From JBLEFH01 sp047345645 (lineage in GTDB: Bacteria; Pseudomonadota; Alphaproteobacteria; Rhodobacterales; Rhodobacteraceae): DNA of 64,000 nucleotides. The stretch is from NCBI GenBank assembly GCA_047345645.1, contig JBLEFH010000003.1, one strand, 5' to 3'. The position numbers and the translations under genes are program-made. The notes below the pieces were generated by a model. The model made no database searches and was not told where the DNA came from. It saw only the letters and a list, made by a program, of their open reading frames with translations. Position 1 is the first letter of the stretch. Each line of letters opens with the position of its first letter. Shown in pieces: positions 8,583 to 16,613 of the stretch.

Positions 8583-9392
8583 ATCACCGTCGCCGCCCAA
8601 ATATCCACGCAGCCCCGCGCCATCGGACGCCTTCATATCGACGTGAAGGCGCGGGACGGGCGCAGCGCGCTGGCGCGGCTTGAGCAACAGGGCGCGTCGC
8701 GGTTGCTCTTCCCGCGGCGGGATCATGTCGAGGGGATCATCCTCAACACCGCCGGCGGCGTGACGGGCGGCGACCGGTTTCAATTTCGCGCCGAGGTGCA
8801 GGAAAACGCGGCGCTCACCCTCACCACGCAAGGCGCCGAGCGACTCTACAAAGCGCAGGACGGCGAGACCGGACGCATCGAAAGCGAGGTGCGCATCGGC
8901 CCTGCCGGTCGCCTCGACTGGCTGCCGCAGGAGACAATCCTCTTCCACGGCGCGAATGTGTCCCGCCGCTTCACCGCAAACCTCACCTCCGATGCGCGGT
9001 TCCTCTTCGTCGAGCCGATCATCGTTGGCCGTAGTCATATGGGCGAGACCGTCACGTCCGCCCGGTTCCGAGATGACGTGCGGCTCATCCGTGACGGCGA
9101 GGTGATCTTCCGCGACACGACCGCGCTGGATGGCAACATCGCCGCGCTCATGGACCGCCCCGCCATTGGCGGCGGTGCCCGCGCAGCGGCTCTACTTCTC
9201 TACGCCGCCCGGGACGCCGAGGCCCATCTGGAACGCCTCCGCGCGCTCTGCCCAGCGACCGGCGGCGTGTCGCTTCTGCGCGGCGGCCTGCTTGCGGCGC
9301 GCTTGCTCGCGGCAGACGGGTTCGCGCTTCGCCGCAGCCTCATCCCGATGCTGCGCCACTTCACCGATCTGCCCCGCTGCTGGAGCCTTTGA
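8583..9392 (+). CDS. ureD: Urease accessory protein UreD, with a probable non-canonical AUC start
   Basis: UreD is the scaffold on which UreF and UreG assemble to load nickel into urease. The protein text (PRAIGRLHID, LLFPRRDHVEGIILNTAGGVTGGDRF, then LDWLPQETILFHGANVSRRF and RMLRHF-like end) is typical. The first ATG/GTG in this frame is a GTG at 8643, but conserved UreD sequence (PRAIGRLHIDV) runs upstream of it. AAGGAG at 8571-8576 stands six bases before an ATC codon at 8583, exactly where the start is expected. I therefore place the start at this ATC (269 residues). Either a rare AUC start is used, or the ATG has been lost by mutation or sequencing error. The stop abuts ureA. Confidence 0.8.
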   Translation: MTVAAQISTQPRAIGRLHIDVKARDGRSALARLEQQGASRLLFPRRDHVEGIILNTAGGVTGGDRFQFRAEVQENAALTLTTQGAERLYKAQDGETGRIESEVRIGPAGRLDWLPQETILFHGANVSRRFTANLTSDARFLFVEPIIVGRSHMGETVTSARFRDDVRLIRDGEVIFRDTTALDGNIAALMDRPAIGGGARAAALLLYAARDAEAHLERLRALCPATGGVSLLRGGLLAARLLAADGFALRRSLIPMLRHFTDLPRCWSL

Positions 9393-9695
9393 ATGAACCT
9401 GACCCCGCGTGAAAAAGACAAATTGCTGATCGCCATGGCCGCGGAAGTCGCCCGCAAGCGCCTCGCGCGCGGCGTCAAACTGAACCATCCCGAAGCCATC
9501 GCCCTGATCACCGATGCGGTGGTCGAAGGCGCGCGGGATGGCCGCACGGTGGCCGACATGATGCAGGTGGGGGCGGAAATCGTCACCCGTGCGGACTGTA
9601 TGACGGGTGTGCCGGAAATGATCCCCGAAATTCAGGTCGAAGCCACGTTCCCGGACGGAACCAAACTCGTCACCGTTCACAACCCCATTCGCTAA
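9393..9695 (+). CDS. ureA: Urease subunit gamma
   Basis: A 100-residue protein with the gamma-subunit pattern from start to end: MNLTPREKDKLLIAMAAEVA, KLNHPEAIALITD, VVEGARDGRTVADMM and the end VEATFPDGTKLVTVHNPIR. It is one of three subunits of the nickel enzyme that hydrolyses urea to ammonia and carbamate. The ATG directly follows the ureD stop (TGA ATG). Length and sequence are standard for a three-subunit urease. Confidence 0.97.
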   Translation: MNLTPREKDKLLIAMAAEVARKRLARGVKLNHPEAIALITDAVVEGARDGRTVADMMQVGAEIVTRADCMTGVPEMIPEIQVEATFPDGTKLVTVHNPIR

Positions 9696-9707
9696 AAGGA
9701 GCCTTTC

Positions 9708-10235
9708 ATGCGTTATCTCCCTGTTTTCCTTCTGATCGCCAGCCCCGCGCTCGCCCATACCGGCGCGCATTACAGCGGCTTTATGGCGGGCCTTATGCAC
9801 CCGCTCACCGGAGCCGATCACCTGCTCGCCATCCTCGCCATCGGTCTTTGGGCCGGCCTCTCCGGCGCGCGCCGCAGCTATCCGGCGGTGTTTGTCGGAG
9901 CGATGCTGACCGGCGCGCTGCTCGCCATGAACGGCGTCGTCCTGCCGCAAATCGAGCCGATCATCTTGGCGTCCGTGATTGTCTTTGGCGCGGCGGCTGG
10001 CCTTGCGCTCCGCATCCCGCACCTCATTGCCTTCCCGGTGATCGCGGTGGCGGGTCTGGCCCATGGCGCCGCCCACGGCATGGAAGGGTTTGGCGGCAGC
10101 TTCATCGCAGGCTTCCTTGTCGCGACGGCTGGCCTTCTCGCGGCGGGCATAGCAGTCACCCATCCACGTATGGCCCGCATTGGAGGCGGCATTGCGGCAC
10201 TTGGCGGCGCGGCCATCGCAGCGGGCGTGGCATGA
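9708..10235 (+). CDS. HupE/UreJ-family membrane protein
   Basis: A 175-residue membrane protein with a cleavable signal (MRYLPVFLLIASPALA) followed by HTGAHYSGFMAGLMHPLTGADHLLAILAIGLW. The His-rich N-terminus and the HPLTGADHLLA motif define the HupE/UreJ family, thought to move nickel or cobalt ions. Five or six further hydrophobic segments follow. AAAAGGAG stands upstream of the ATG. Its place between ureA and ureB and an ATGA overlap with ureB (10232-10235) make it part of the urease operon, where nickel supply is the likely role. Confidence 0.88.
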   Translation: MRYLPVFLLIASPALAHTGAHYSGFMAGLMHPLTGADHLLAILAIGLWAGLSGARRSYPAVFVGAMLTGALLAMNGVVLPQIEPIILASVIVFGAAAGLALRIPHLIAFPVIAVAGLAHGAAHGMEGFGGSFIAGFLVATAGLLAAGIAVTHPRMARIGGGIAALGGAAIAAGVA

Positions 10236-10537
10236 TCCCCGGCGAGCTGTTCCCCGCAGCCGGCGATATCATCCTCAACGGCAACCGGGAGGCGACCACA
10301 TTGATGGTCGCCAACACCGGAGACCGCCCAATTCAGGTTGGCAGTCATTTCCACTTCGCCGAGACCAACCCGGCGTTGGACTTCGACCGCACCGCTGCCC
10401 GCGGCCAGCGCCTTGATATCGCTGCAGGCACCGCCGTGCGTTTCGAGCCCGGCCAGCGACGCGAAGTCCGCCTGATCCCGATCAGCGGCGCGCGCAAAAT
10501 CTACGGTTTCAGCGGCGAGATCATGGGCAAACTATGA
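10232..10537 (+). CDS. ureB: Urease subunit beta
   Basis: A 101-residue protein that starts MIPGELFPAAGDIILN and continues TTLMVANTGDRPIQVGSHFHFAETNPALDFDR, the standard beta-subunit sequence, ending in KIYGFSGEIMGKL. The ATG at 10232 overlaps the stop of the HupE/UreJ-like gene. A longer open frame reading through from 9848 is an out-of-frame extension over that gene and is not used. In most bacteria ureB is followed directly by ureC; here a 280-base spacer follows. Confidence 0.96.
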   Translation: MIPGELFPAAGDIILNGNREATTLMVANTGDRPIQVGSHFHFAETNPALDFDRTAARGQRLDIAAGTAVRFEPGQRREVRLIPISGARKIYGFSGEIMGKL

Positions 10538-10818
10538 CTTCATTCTTACCACCAGCCACGCCACTGACCGAGAATGACGACCATAAACGTAGTGTATGCG
10601 GCGGCTTGAAGCCAAAAGGCGATGCTGGACATTTGAATCCTCATTCAATCTGCATCCCCTTCACTAACCGCGGTTCTGGGCGAGTCATCAAGAACCTTCG
10701 CAATCACTTCGTAGATTACGAAGTGTTCCCAATTTTATATATTTTAAATCAATATATTAGACGTGATTGGCTGAGGTTCAACAGGTTTCTTGAAACAAAA
10801 TGTGAAGGAGAACTCTGA
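10534..10818 (+). CDS. Possible small unknown protein filling the ureB-ureC spacer
   Basis: An open frame of 94 codons fits the spacer exactly: its ATG overlaps the ureB stop (ATGA, 10534-10537) and its TGA overlaps the ureC ATG (TGATG, 10816-10820). I do not recognise the product. It contains a basic, aromatic-rich C-terminal half (YILNQYIRRDWLRF) and no signal peptide. Against it: the 3' part is AT-rich and unlike the neighbouring genes in base use, it contains a perfect inverted repeat, and ureC has its own GAAGGAG within its last codons. It may instead be non-coding spacer. Confidence 0.25.
   Translation: MTSFLPPATPLTENDDHKRSVCGGLKPKGDAGHLNPHSICIPFTNRGSGRVIKNLRNHFVDYEVFPILYILNQYIRRDWLRFNRFLETKCEGEL
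10705..10725. repeat. Perfect inverted repeat in the ureB-ureC spacer
   Basis: Nine-base arms CACTTCGTA and TACGAAGTG flank the spacer GAT. In RNA this is a stable hairpin; in DNA it is an operator-sized dyad. The AT-rich sequence after it (10731-10760) could hold an internal promoter for ureC. Confidence 0.6.
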
Positions 10819-12521
10819 TGCCCGCCCAGATTTCCCACGGCGATTACGCCGCGATGTTCGGCCCCACCACCGGGGACCGTCTGCGCCTTGCCGACACTGA
10901 CCTCATCATTCAAGTCGAGCGCGATCTCACGAATTACGGCGAGGAGGTCAAATTCGGTGGCGGCAAGGTGATCCGCGACGGAATGGGCCAGTCTCAAGCC
11001 ACCCGCGCGGAAGGCGCGCTTGATACAGTCATCACCAACGCGCTGATCGTAGATTATACCGGGATTTATAAGGCCGATGTGGGTCTGAAAGACGGGCGCA
11101 TCGCCGCCATTGGCAAGGCGGGCAACCCGGATACGCAGCCCGGCGTCGATATCATCATCGGTCCCGGCACGGAGATTATCGCGGGCGAAGGCAAGATCCT
11201 CACCGCGGGCGGGTTCGACAGCCATATCCATTACATTTGCCCGCAGCAGATCGAGGACGCGCTTCATTCCGGCCTCACCACCATGCTCGGCGGCGGCACC
11301 GGCCCCGCCCATGGCACGCTCGCGACCACCTGCACGCCCGGCCCTTGGCATATCGGGCGGATGCTGCAATCGGCCGATGCCTTCCCAATGAACCTCGCCT
11401 TTGCGGGCAAGGGCAACGCGTCGCTTCCCGGCGCGCTGGAGGAGCAGATCAAAGCCGGGGCCTGCGCGCTCAAACTCCATGAAGATTGGGGCACCACTCC
11501 CGCCGCCATCGACTGCTGTCTCTCCGTGGCGGACGCGATGGATGTGCAGGTAATGATCCACACGGACACGCTCAACGAATCCGGCTTTGTCGAGCACACG
11601 GTGAAGGCGATGAAGGGCCGCACGATCCACGCGTTCCACACCGAAGGCGCGGGCGGCGGTCATGCGCCGGACATCATCAAGATTTGCGGCGAGGACTATG
11701 TCCTGCCCTCCTCCACCAACCCGACGCGGCCCTTCACGGTCAACACCCTCGAAGAGCATCTCGACATGCTCATGGTTTGCCACCATCTCGATAAATCAAT
11801 CCCCGAGGACATCGCTTTTGCCGAGAGTCGCATCCGCCGCGAAACCATCGCCGCCGAGGATATTCTGCACGACATGGGCGCGTTCTCAATCATCGCGTCG
11901 GACAGTCAGGCCATGGGCCGGGTTGGCGAGGTGCTGATCCGCACATGGCAAACCGCCGACAAGATGAAAAAGCAACGCGGGCGGCTATCAGAGGAAACCG
12001 GCGAGAACGACAATTTTCGCGTCCGCCGCTATATCGCGAAATACACGATCAACCCGGCGATTGCGCATGGTATTTCTCACGAAATCGGCTCCATCGAGGT
12101 CGGCAAACGCGCCGATCTGGTGCTTTGGAACCCCGCCTTTTTCGGCGTGAAGCCGGAGATGGTCCTGCTCGGCGGCTCCATCGTTATGGCGCAAATGGGC
12201 GATCCGAATGCCTCGATCCCGACGCCGCAGCCCGTCTATTCGCGCCCGATGTTTGGCGCTTTTGGACGGGCGGTTGAAAACGCGGCTGTTGTCTTTGTCT
12301 CGGAAGCCGCAGACGATGTGCGGTCGCGCCTCGGCCTCGCCAAGCAAACCGTCGCAGTGAAAAACACCCGGAAGATCACCAAACGCGATCTCAAGCTGAA
12401 CGACGCGTTGCCGCATATCGAGGTCCATCCCGAAACCTACGAGGTCCGCGCCGATGGCGAGCTCTTGACCTGCCAACCTGCGGAGACCCTGCCCATGGCG
12501 CAGCGGTATTTCATGTTCTGA
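10818..12521 (+). CDS. ureC: Urease subunit alpha (catalytic)
   Basis: The 567-residue catalytic subunit. Visible active-site elements are the nickel-binding DSHIHYICPQQ (about 133-143), ALKLHEDWG with the lysine that becomes carbamylated (about K219), AFHTEGAGGGHAPD, the flap histidine region MVCHHLDKSIPEDIAFAESRIR near 320 and the metal-binding aspartate in IIASDSQAMGRVGE. The length matches other bacterial UreC proteins and no key residue is missing. GAAGGAG precedes the ATG. It overlaps ureE by one base (TGATG). Substrate urea would come from the nearby purine pathway. Confidence 0.97.
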   Translation: MPAQISHGDYAAMFGPTTGDRLRLADTDLIIQVERDLTNYGEEVKFGGGKVIRDGMGQSQATRAEGALDTVITNALIVDYTGIYKADVGLKDGRIAAIGKAGNPDTQPGVDIIIGPGTEIIAGEGKILTAGGFDSHIHYICPQQIEDALHSGLTTMLGGGTGPAHGTLATTCTPGPWHIGRMLQSADAFPMNLAFAGKGNASLPGALEEQIKAGACALKLHEDWGTTPAAIDCCLSVADAMDVQVMIHTDTLNESGFVEHTVKAMKGRTIHAFHTEGAGGGHAPDIIKICGEDYVLPSSTNPTRPFTVNTLEEHLDMLMVCHHLDKSIPEDIAFAESRIRRETIAAEDILHDMGAFSIIASDSQAMGRVGEVLIRTWQTADKMKKQRGRLSEETGENDNFRVRRYIAKYTINPAIAHGISHEIGSIEVGKRADLVLWNPAFFGVKPEMVLLGGSIVMAQMGDPNASIPTPQPVYSRPMFGAFGRAVENAAVVFVSEAADDVRSRLGLAKQTVAVKNTRKITKRDLKLNDALPHIEVHPETYEVRADGELLTCQPAETLPMAQRYFMF

Positions 12522-12958
12522 TGCTGACGGCGAGAGACTACCACCCGCATCTGCATGGCGACGCTGACGACCGGATCGCGCTCACTTTTGAGGGCCGGTT
12601 TCTCCGTCGCCGCACGCTGGAAACGGAAAGCGGCCTTACCTTCCTGCTCGACCTGCCTCGCACCACCTCACTCGACCATGGCGGCGCGCTGGTCTTGGAG
12701 GATGGCCAGCAAATCGAAATCATTGCCGCGCCGGAGCCTCTTCTCGAAATCACCGGCGATCTGCCCCGCTTCGCTTGGCATATCGGCAACCGTCACACAC
12801 CTTGTCAGGTTGAGGCAAAGCGGCTCTTGATCCAGCCCGACCATGTGATCCGCGAGATGCTGAAGCACCTCGGTGCCACCGTCACCGACATCACTGCGCC
12901 CTTCACGCCCGAAGGCGGCGCCTATGGCCACGGACGCACCCATGCCCATAGCCACTGA
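12521..12958 (+). CDS. ureE: Urease accessory protein UreE (nickel chaperone)
   Basis: A 145-residue nickel metallochaperone. The N-terminal domain has LTFEGRFLRRRTLETESGLTFLLDLPRTT; the C-terminal domain contains HIGNRHTPCQVE and VIREMLKHLGATV. The tail is His-rich (YGHGRTHAHSH), as in UreE proteins that hold extra nickel. It overlaps ureC by one base and ureF by 35 bases. Confidence 0.95.
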   Translation: MLTARDYHPHLHGDADDRIALTFEGRFLRRRTLETESGLTFLLDLPRTTSLDHGGALVLEDGQQIEIIAAPEPLLEITGDLPRFAWHIGNRHTPCQVEAKRLLIQPDHVIREMLKHLGATVTDITAPFTPEGGAYGHGRTHAHSH

Positions 12959-13577
12959 TGCCACCCTTCTGCTCGCGCAATGGCTTTCGCCCGCCTTCCC
13001 TGTTGGCGCGTTCAGCTATTCGCACGGGCTGGAAGTAGCCATCGCGCAGGGCGATGTGGTGGACGCGGGCAGTCTTGATATCTGGCTCACCGATATCCTA
13101 CGCCATGGCGGCGGCTGGATCGACGCCGTGCTGATCCGCGCCGCCATGAGCGATCCAATCGCGGCGGCGGAAGAGGCCCGCGCCCGCAGTGGCGCGAAAG
13201 AGAGGCTTTTCGAAACCGAGCAGCTCGGCGCGGCCTTTTGCGCGCAACTTCGCAATGTCTGGGGCCTTGATCTGCCGGACTGCCCCTATCCCGTCGCTTT
13301 CGGCATCGGCGTCGCAGAGCTCGACCTACCGCCGACCCAGGCAATCTCAATGTATCTCCACGCCTTTGCGGGCAACCTCATCTCCGCCGCGCAGCGCCTC
13401 ATGCCGCTTGGCCAAACCGATGCGCAGGCGATGCTCAACCGCCTCGCCCAAATCTGCCAATCGCTCGCGAAAGAGAGCGAAGGCACCACCCTAGACGACA
13501 TCGCAACCGCTTGTTTCGCCGGAGATATCGCCGCCATGCGGCACGAAACGCTCAGCCCAAGGATCTTCCGCACATGA
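12924..13577 (+). CDS. ureF: Urease accessory protein UreF
   Basis: A 217-residue UreF, the partner that joins UreD to UreG during nickel insertion. Family text includes LLLAQWLSPAFPVGAFSYSHGLE near the start and GNLISAAQRLMPLGQTDAQ in the second half. Two starts are possible, 12924 and 12942; I prefer 12924 because a purine-rich GAAGG precedes it, but the shorter one would reduce the overlap with ureE from 35 to 17 bases. The 3' end overlaps ureG by ATGA (13574-13577). Confidence 0.93.
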   Translation: MATDAPMPIATDATLLLAQWLSPAFPVGAFSYSHGLEVAIAQGDVVDAGSLDIWLTDILRHGGGWIDAVLIRAAMSDPIAAAEEARARSGAKERLFETEQLGAAFCAQLRNVWGLDLPDCPYPVAFGIGVAELDLPPTQAISMYLHAFAGNLISAAQRLMPLGQTDAQAMLNRLAQICQSLAKESEGTTLDDIATACFAGDIAAMRHETLSPRIFRT

Positions 13578-14194
13578 GCCAAAACGGCCCTCTTCGCATC
13601 GGCATCGGCGGCCCGGTCGGCGCTGGCAAAACGACCCTGACCGCCGCCCTCGCCCGCGCCCTCAGCCCGCATCATTCCATCGCCGTGATCACCAACGACA
13701 TTTACACGCGGGAGGATGCGGACGCACTTCTCCATATGCAGGTTCTGCCCGAGGACCGGATCATGGGGATCGAGACTGGCGGCTGCCCGCACACGGCGAT
13801 CCGCGAGGATGCGTCGATCAACCTTGCAGGCGTGGCCGAGCTTTGCGCCCGGCACACTGATCTTGAGATCATCCTCATCGAAAGCGGCGGCGACAATCTT
13901 TCGGCGACCTTCAGCCCCGAACTCGCGGATCTGACCATTTATGTGATCGACACCGCCGCCGGGCAGGACATTCCGCGCAAGAAAGGCCCGGCGATGATGC
14001 GCTCCGATATTCTCGTCGTGAACAAGATCGACCTCGCACCGCATGTCGGTGTCTCTTTGGGCCAGCTTGAAGCGGATGTGACCGCTGCCCGTGCGGGTCG
14101 CCCCTACGTGCTGACGGTCGCAAGAGATCAGCGCGGGACAGAAGAGATTGTGGCACATATTCGCGAGATCGGCGGGCTTCGCCTTCCGGACTGA
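13574..14194 (+). CDS. ureG: Urease accessory GTPase UreG
   Basis: A 206-residue SIMIBI-class GTPase that powers nickel delivery to urease. The P-loop is GGPVGAGKTTL (about 12-22), followed by the nickel-binding CPH motif in ETGGCPHTAIRED, then LIESGGDNLSATFSPELAD and the guanine-specificity motif VVNKIDLAPHVG. The ATG overlapping the ureF stop is chosen over upstream in-frame codons because the family begins just before the P-loop. It ends the urease operon. Confidence 0.96.
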   Translation: MSQNGPLRIGIGGPVGAGKTTLTAALARALSPHHSIAVITNDIYTREDADALLHMQVLPEDRIMGIETGGCPHTAIREDASINLAGVAELCARHTDLEIILIESGGDNLSATFSPELADLTIYVIDTAAGQDIPRKKGPAMMRSDILVVNKIDLAPHVGVSLGQLEADVTAARAGRPYVLTVARDQRGTEEIVAHIREIGGLRLPD

Positions 14195-14405
14195 GACGGT
14201 CGAAGGTGTAATGCAGGTCGATGGCGAGCGCGAAAAACCGACCGCGCCGCCCCTTCCTCCGTCTTCCATAGCCACCAAACACTCCAGACTTTCGACCTTG
14301 CCCAAAGCCGGATCGCATCTATGATCGGTCTGCGGCGACGCTCGGCGCTTGCCCTCGGGAGAGACTGCACATGATGACCATCACCCCAAGCCGTAAGCGC
14401 ACGCG

Positions 14406-15311
14406 ATGATCCTCATCACTATCTGGCCCCTTTTCGCGTTGATCTGCCTCGGCTTTATCCTCGCACGCAGCCAATTTCCCTCCACCGCGTTCTGGCCTGC
14501 AGCGGATAAAATCAACTATTTCGTCCTCTTCCCGGCGCTGCTCGTCTCCAGCCTCGCCAATGCGCCCGTGACCGACCCAGCGGTGTTTCGCCTCGGCGGC
14601 GCGGCGATCCTCACCATCCTGATCGCCGCCGGGCTCGCGCTTCTTTTTCGCCGCGCGCGGCCCATGCCTGCCGCGCGGTTCGGCCCAATTCTGCAGGGCG
14701 TGATCCGGTTCAACACCTATCTCGGCTTCGCGGTCATCACCGCGGTTGGCGGGTCCGAAGGCGTGGCCCGCGCTGCGGTCTATCTCGCCATCGCGGTGCC
14801 GCTGGTGAATGTCCTCTCCATCATCGCGCTCACCAAGAAAACCGGCGAGCAGCAGGGGCGGCTCCTCGTCAAAACCATACTCCGCAACCCGCTCATTCTC
14901 GCCTGCCTTCTCGGCATCGCCATCGCGCTCAGCGGGATCGGCCTGCCCTTCGGTCTCGGCGCGTTTTTCGGCCTGCTCGCCCAAGGGAGCTTGCCGCTCG
15001 GCCTGCTCTGCGTCGGCGCGGCGCTGCAACCGGCGAGCCTGCGCCATGACAGCCGCGCTTTGGCCGCCAGCGGCGTGGCCCGCTTGCTCCTGATGCCCTG
15101 CCTCGCCTTTCTCGTCGGGCGGCTGTTCGGCCTCAGCGGCACCGAAGCGCTGGTCCTGATCGTTTTCTCCGCGATCCCGACCGCACCGACCTCTTACGTG
15201 CTGACCAAACAACTCAGCGGCGACGGCGCGTTCATGGCCGGGATCATCACCGCGCAGACGCTGCTCGCCGTGCTGACGCTCCCCCTGATTCTGATGGTTT
15301 TCGGCGGCTAA
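14406..15311 (+). CDS. AEC-family (auxin efflux carrier-like) membrane transporter
   Basis: A 301-residue inner-membrane protein with about ten hydrophobic segments arranged as two five-helix halves, as in the AEC/PIN-type family (TC 2.A.69). It begins MILITIWPLFALICLGFILARSQFP and ends SGDGAFMAGIITAQTLLAVLTLPLILMVFGG, the usual family ending. Bacterial members move carboxylates or other organic anions; the substrate here is unknown. It is separated from ureG by 211 bases in which I see no gene, and converges on guaD with only three bases between stops. Confidence 0.82.
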   Translation: MILITIWPLFALICLGFILARSQFPSTAFWPAADKINYFVLFPALLVSSLANAPVTDPAVFRLGGAAILTILIAAGLALLFRRARPMPAARFGPILQGVIRFNTYLGFAVITAVGGSEGVARAAVYLAIAVPLVNVLSIIALTKKTGEQQGRLLVKTILRNPLILACLLGIAIALSGIGLPFGLGAFFGLLAQGSLPLGLLCVGAALQPASLRHDSRALAASGVARLLLMPCLAFLVGRLFGLSGTEALVLIVFSAIPTAPTSYVLTKQLSGDGAFMAGIITAQTLLAVLTLPLILMVFGG

Positions 15312-15314
15312 CCC

Positions 15315-16613
15315 CTAGCCTACCGACACATTTTTCTGCGCCGTGCCCGCCACATAGGTCTGTGCAACGGCGCGGTCATCGCCCAGAGTTTGCAGGATAA
15401 ACAGCTCCTCAGCCAGTGTCTCCGCCGCCGCCATGCGCAGCGCCATGGCCGGGGTGGCTGCGGCATCGAGCACCACCACATCCGCTGCGCTGCCAACCTC
15501 CAGCGTGCCGATCTCCGACAACTTGCCAAGCGCCTCGGCATTGCCGCGGGTGGACCAGTAATAGCTCTCAAACGGATGCAGTTTCTGCCCGTTCAGTTGC
15601 AGCACCTTGTAGCCCTCATCCATGGTGCGGAGCATCGAATAGCTGGTCCCACCGCCAATATCCGTCGCAATCGCGGTGCGCACACCAGCGCCCTCCAGCC
15701 CATCGCGATCAAAAAGACCGCTGCCGAGAAAGAGGTTCGAGGTGGGGCAGAACACGGCGACCGAGTCCGTCTCCGCAATGGCGCTGCGCTCGCGGTCGGT
15801 CAGATGAATCGCGTGGCCGAATAGGCTCTTCGGCCCGGCGAGGCCGTAGCGCTGGTAAATGTCGAAATAATCCCGCGCCTCGGGGTAAAGCTCCGCCGTG
15901 AAGGCAATCTCATCGTGATTTTCCGACAGATGCGTCTGTATCGGACAATCCGGGAATTCCTGCGCCAGCGCGCCCGCAGCCTTAAGCTGCGCAGGCGTTG
16001 AGGTGATCGCGAAACGCGGTGTGATCGCCACCTCGGCGCGGCCCTTGCCGTGCCACTTCTCGATCAGCGCTTTGGTCTCGTCATAGCCGCGCTCGGGCGT
16101 GTCGGTCAGGCCGTCCGGGGCGTTGCGATCCATCATCACCTTGCCTCCAATCACCGCCATATCGCGGCGCGCGGCTTCGGTGAAATAGGCCTCGGCGGAA
16201 ACGGGATGAACCGAGCAGAACGCCACCGGCGTCGTCGTGCCGTGAGCGGTGAGCAGGTCGAAAAACGCGGTCGCCATTTCGCGGGCGTGGTCGGCATCGG
16301 CAAAGGCGAGCTCGGCTGGGAAAGTGTAGGTGTTGAGCCAGTCAAGCAGTTGCGCGCCCCAACTGCCGATCACCTGCACCTGCGGGAAATGCAGATGCGT
16401 GTCGATGAAGCCGGGGAGGATCAGATGCGGGCGGTGGTCGACGACCTCCACGCCTTCCTGCGCGATGTTAGCGTAGTCACCGCGCGCTACGATCTTGCCA
16501 TCCCGGATCAGCAGCGCGCCGTCCTCGACATAGCGATGCGCGGTGGTGTCCTCGGGGCCTTCGGGTTTGCGTGTGAAGTCCAAGAGACGCCCGCGCAGGA
16601 TAAACTCGGTCAT
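15315..16613 (-). CDS. guaD: Guanine deaminase
   Basis: A 432-residue zinc amidohydrolase that converts guanine to xanthine and ammonia. Diagnostic segments are the metal-binding DTHLHFPQVQVIGSWGAQLL (D71, H73, H75), QTHLSENHDE near 236, GHAIHLTDRE, and ATDIGGGTSYSMLRTMDEGYKV, all typical of bacterial GuaD. It is the last gene of an xdhA-xdhB-xdhC-guaD run, joined to xdhC by ATGA (16610-16613). Its product xanthine is the substrate of the upstream-encoded dehydrogenase. Confidence 0.94.
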   Translation of the reverse strand: MTEFILRGRLLDFTRKPEGPEDTTAHRYVEDGALLIRDGKIVARGDYANIAQEGVEVVDHRPHLILPGFIDTHLHFPQVQVIGSWGAQLLDWLNTYTFPAELAFADADHAREMATAFFDLLTAHGTTTPVAFCSVHPVSAEAYFTEAARRDMAVIGGKVMMDRNAPDGLTDTPERGYDETKALIEKWHGKGRAEVAITPRFAITSTPAQLKAAGALAQEFPDCPIQTHLSENHDEIAFTAELYPEARDYFDIYQRYGLAGPKSLFGHAIHLTDRERSAIAETDSVAVFCPTSNLFLGSGLFDRDGLEGAGVRTAIATDIGGGTSYSMLRTMDEGYKVLQLNGQKLHPFESYYWSTRGNAEALGKLSEIGTLEVGSAADVVVLDAAATPAMALRMAAAETLAEELFILQTLGDDRAVAQTYVAGTAQKNVSVG

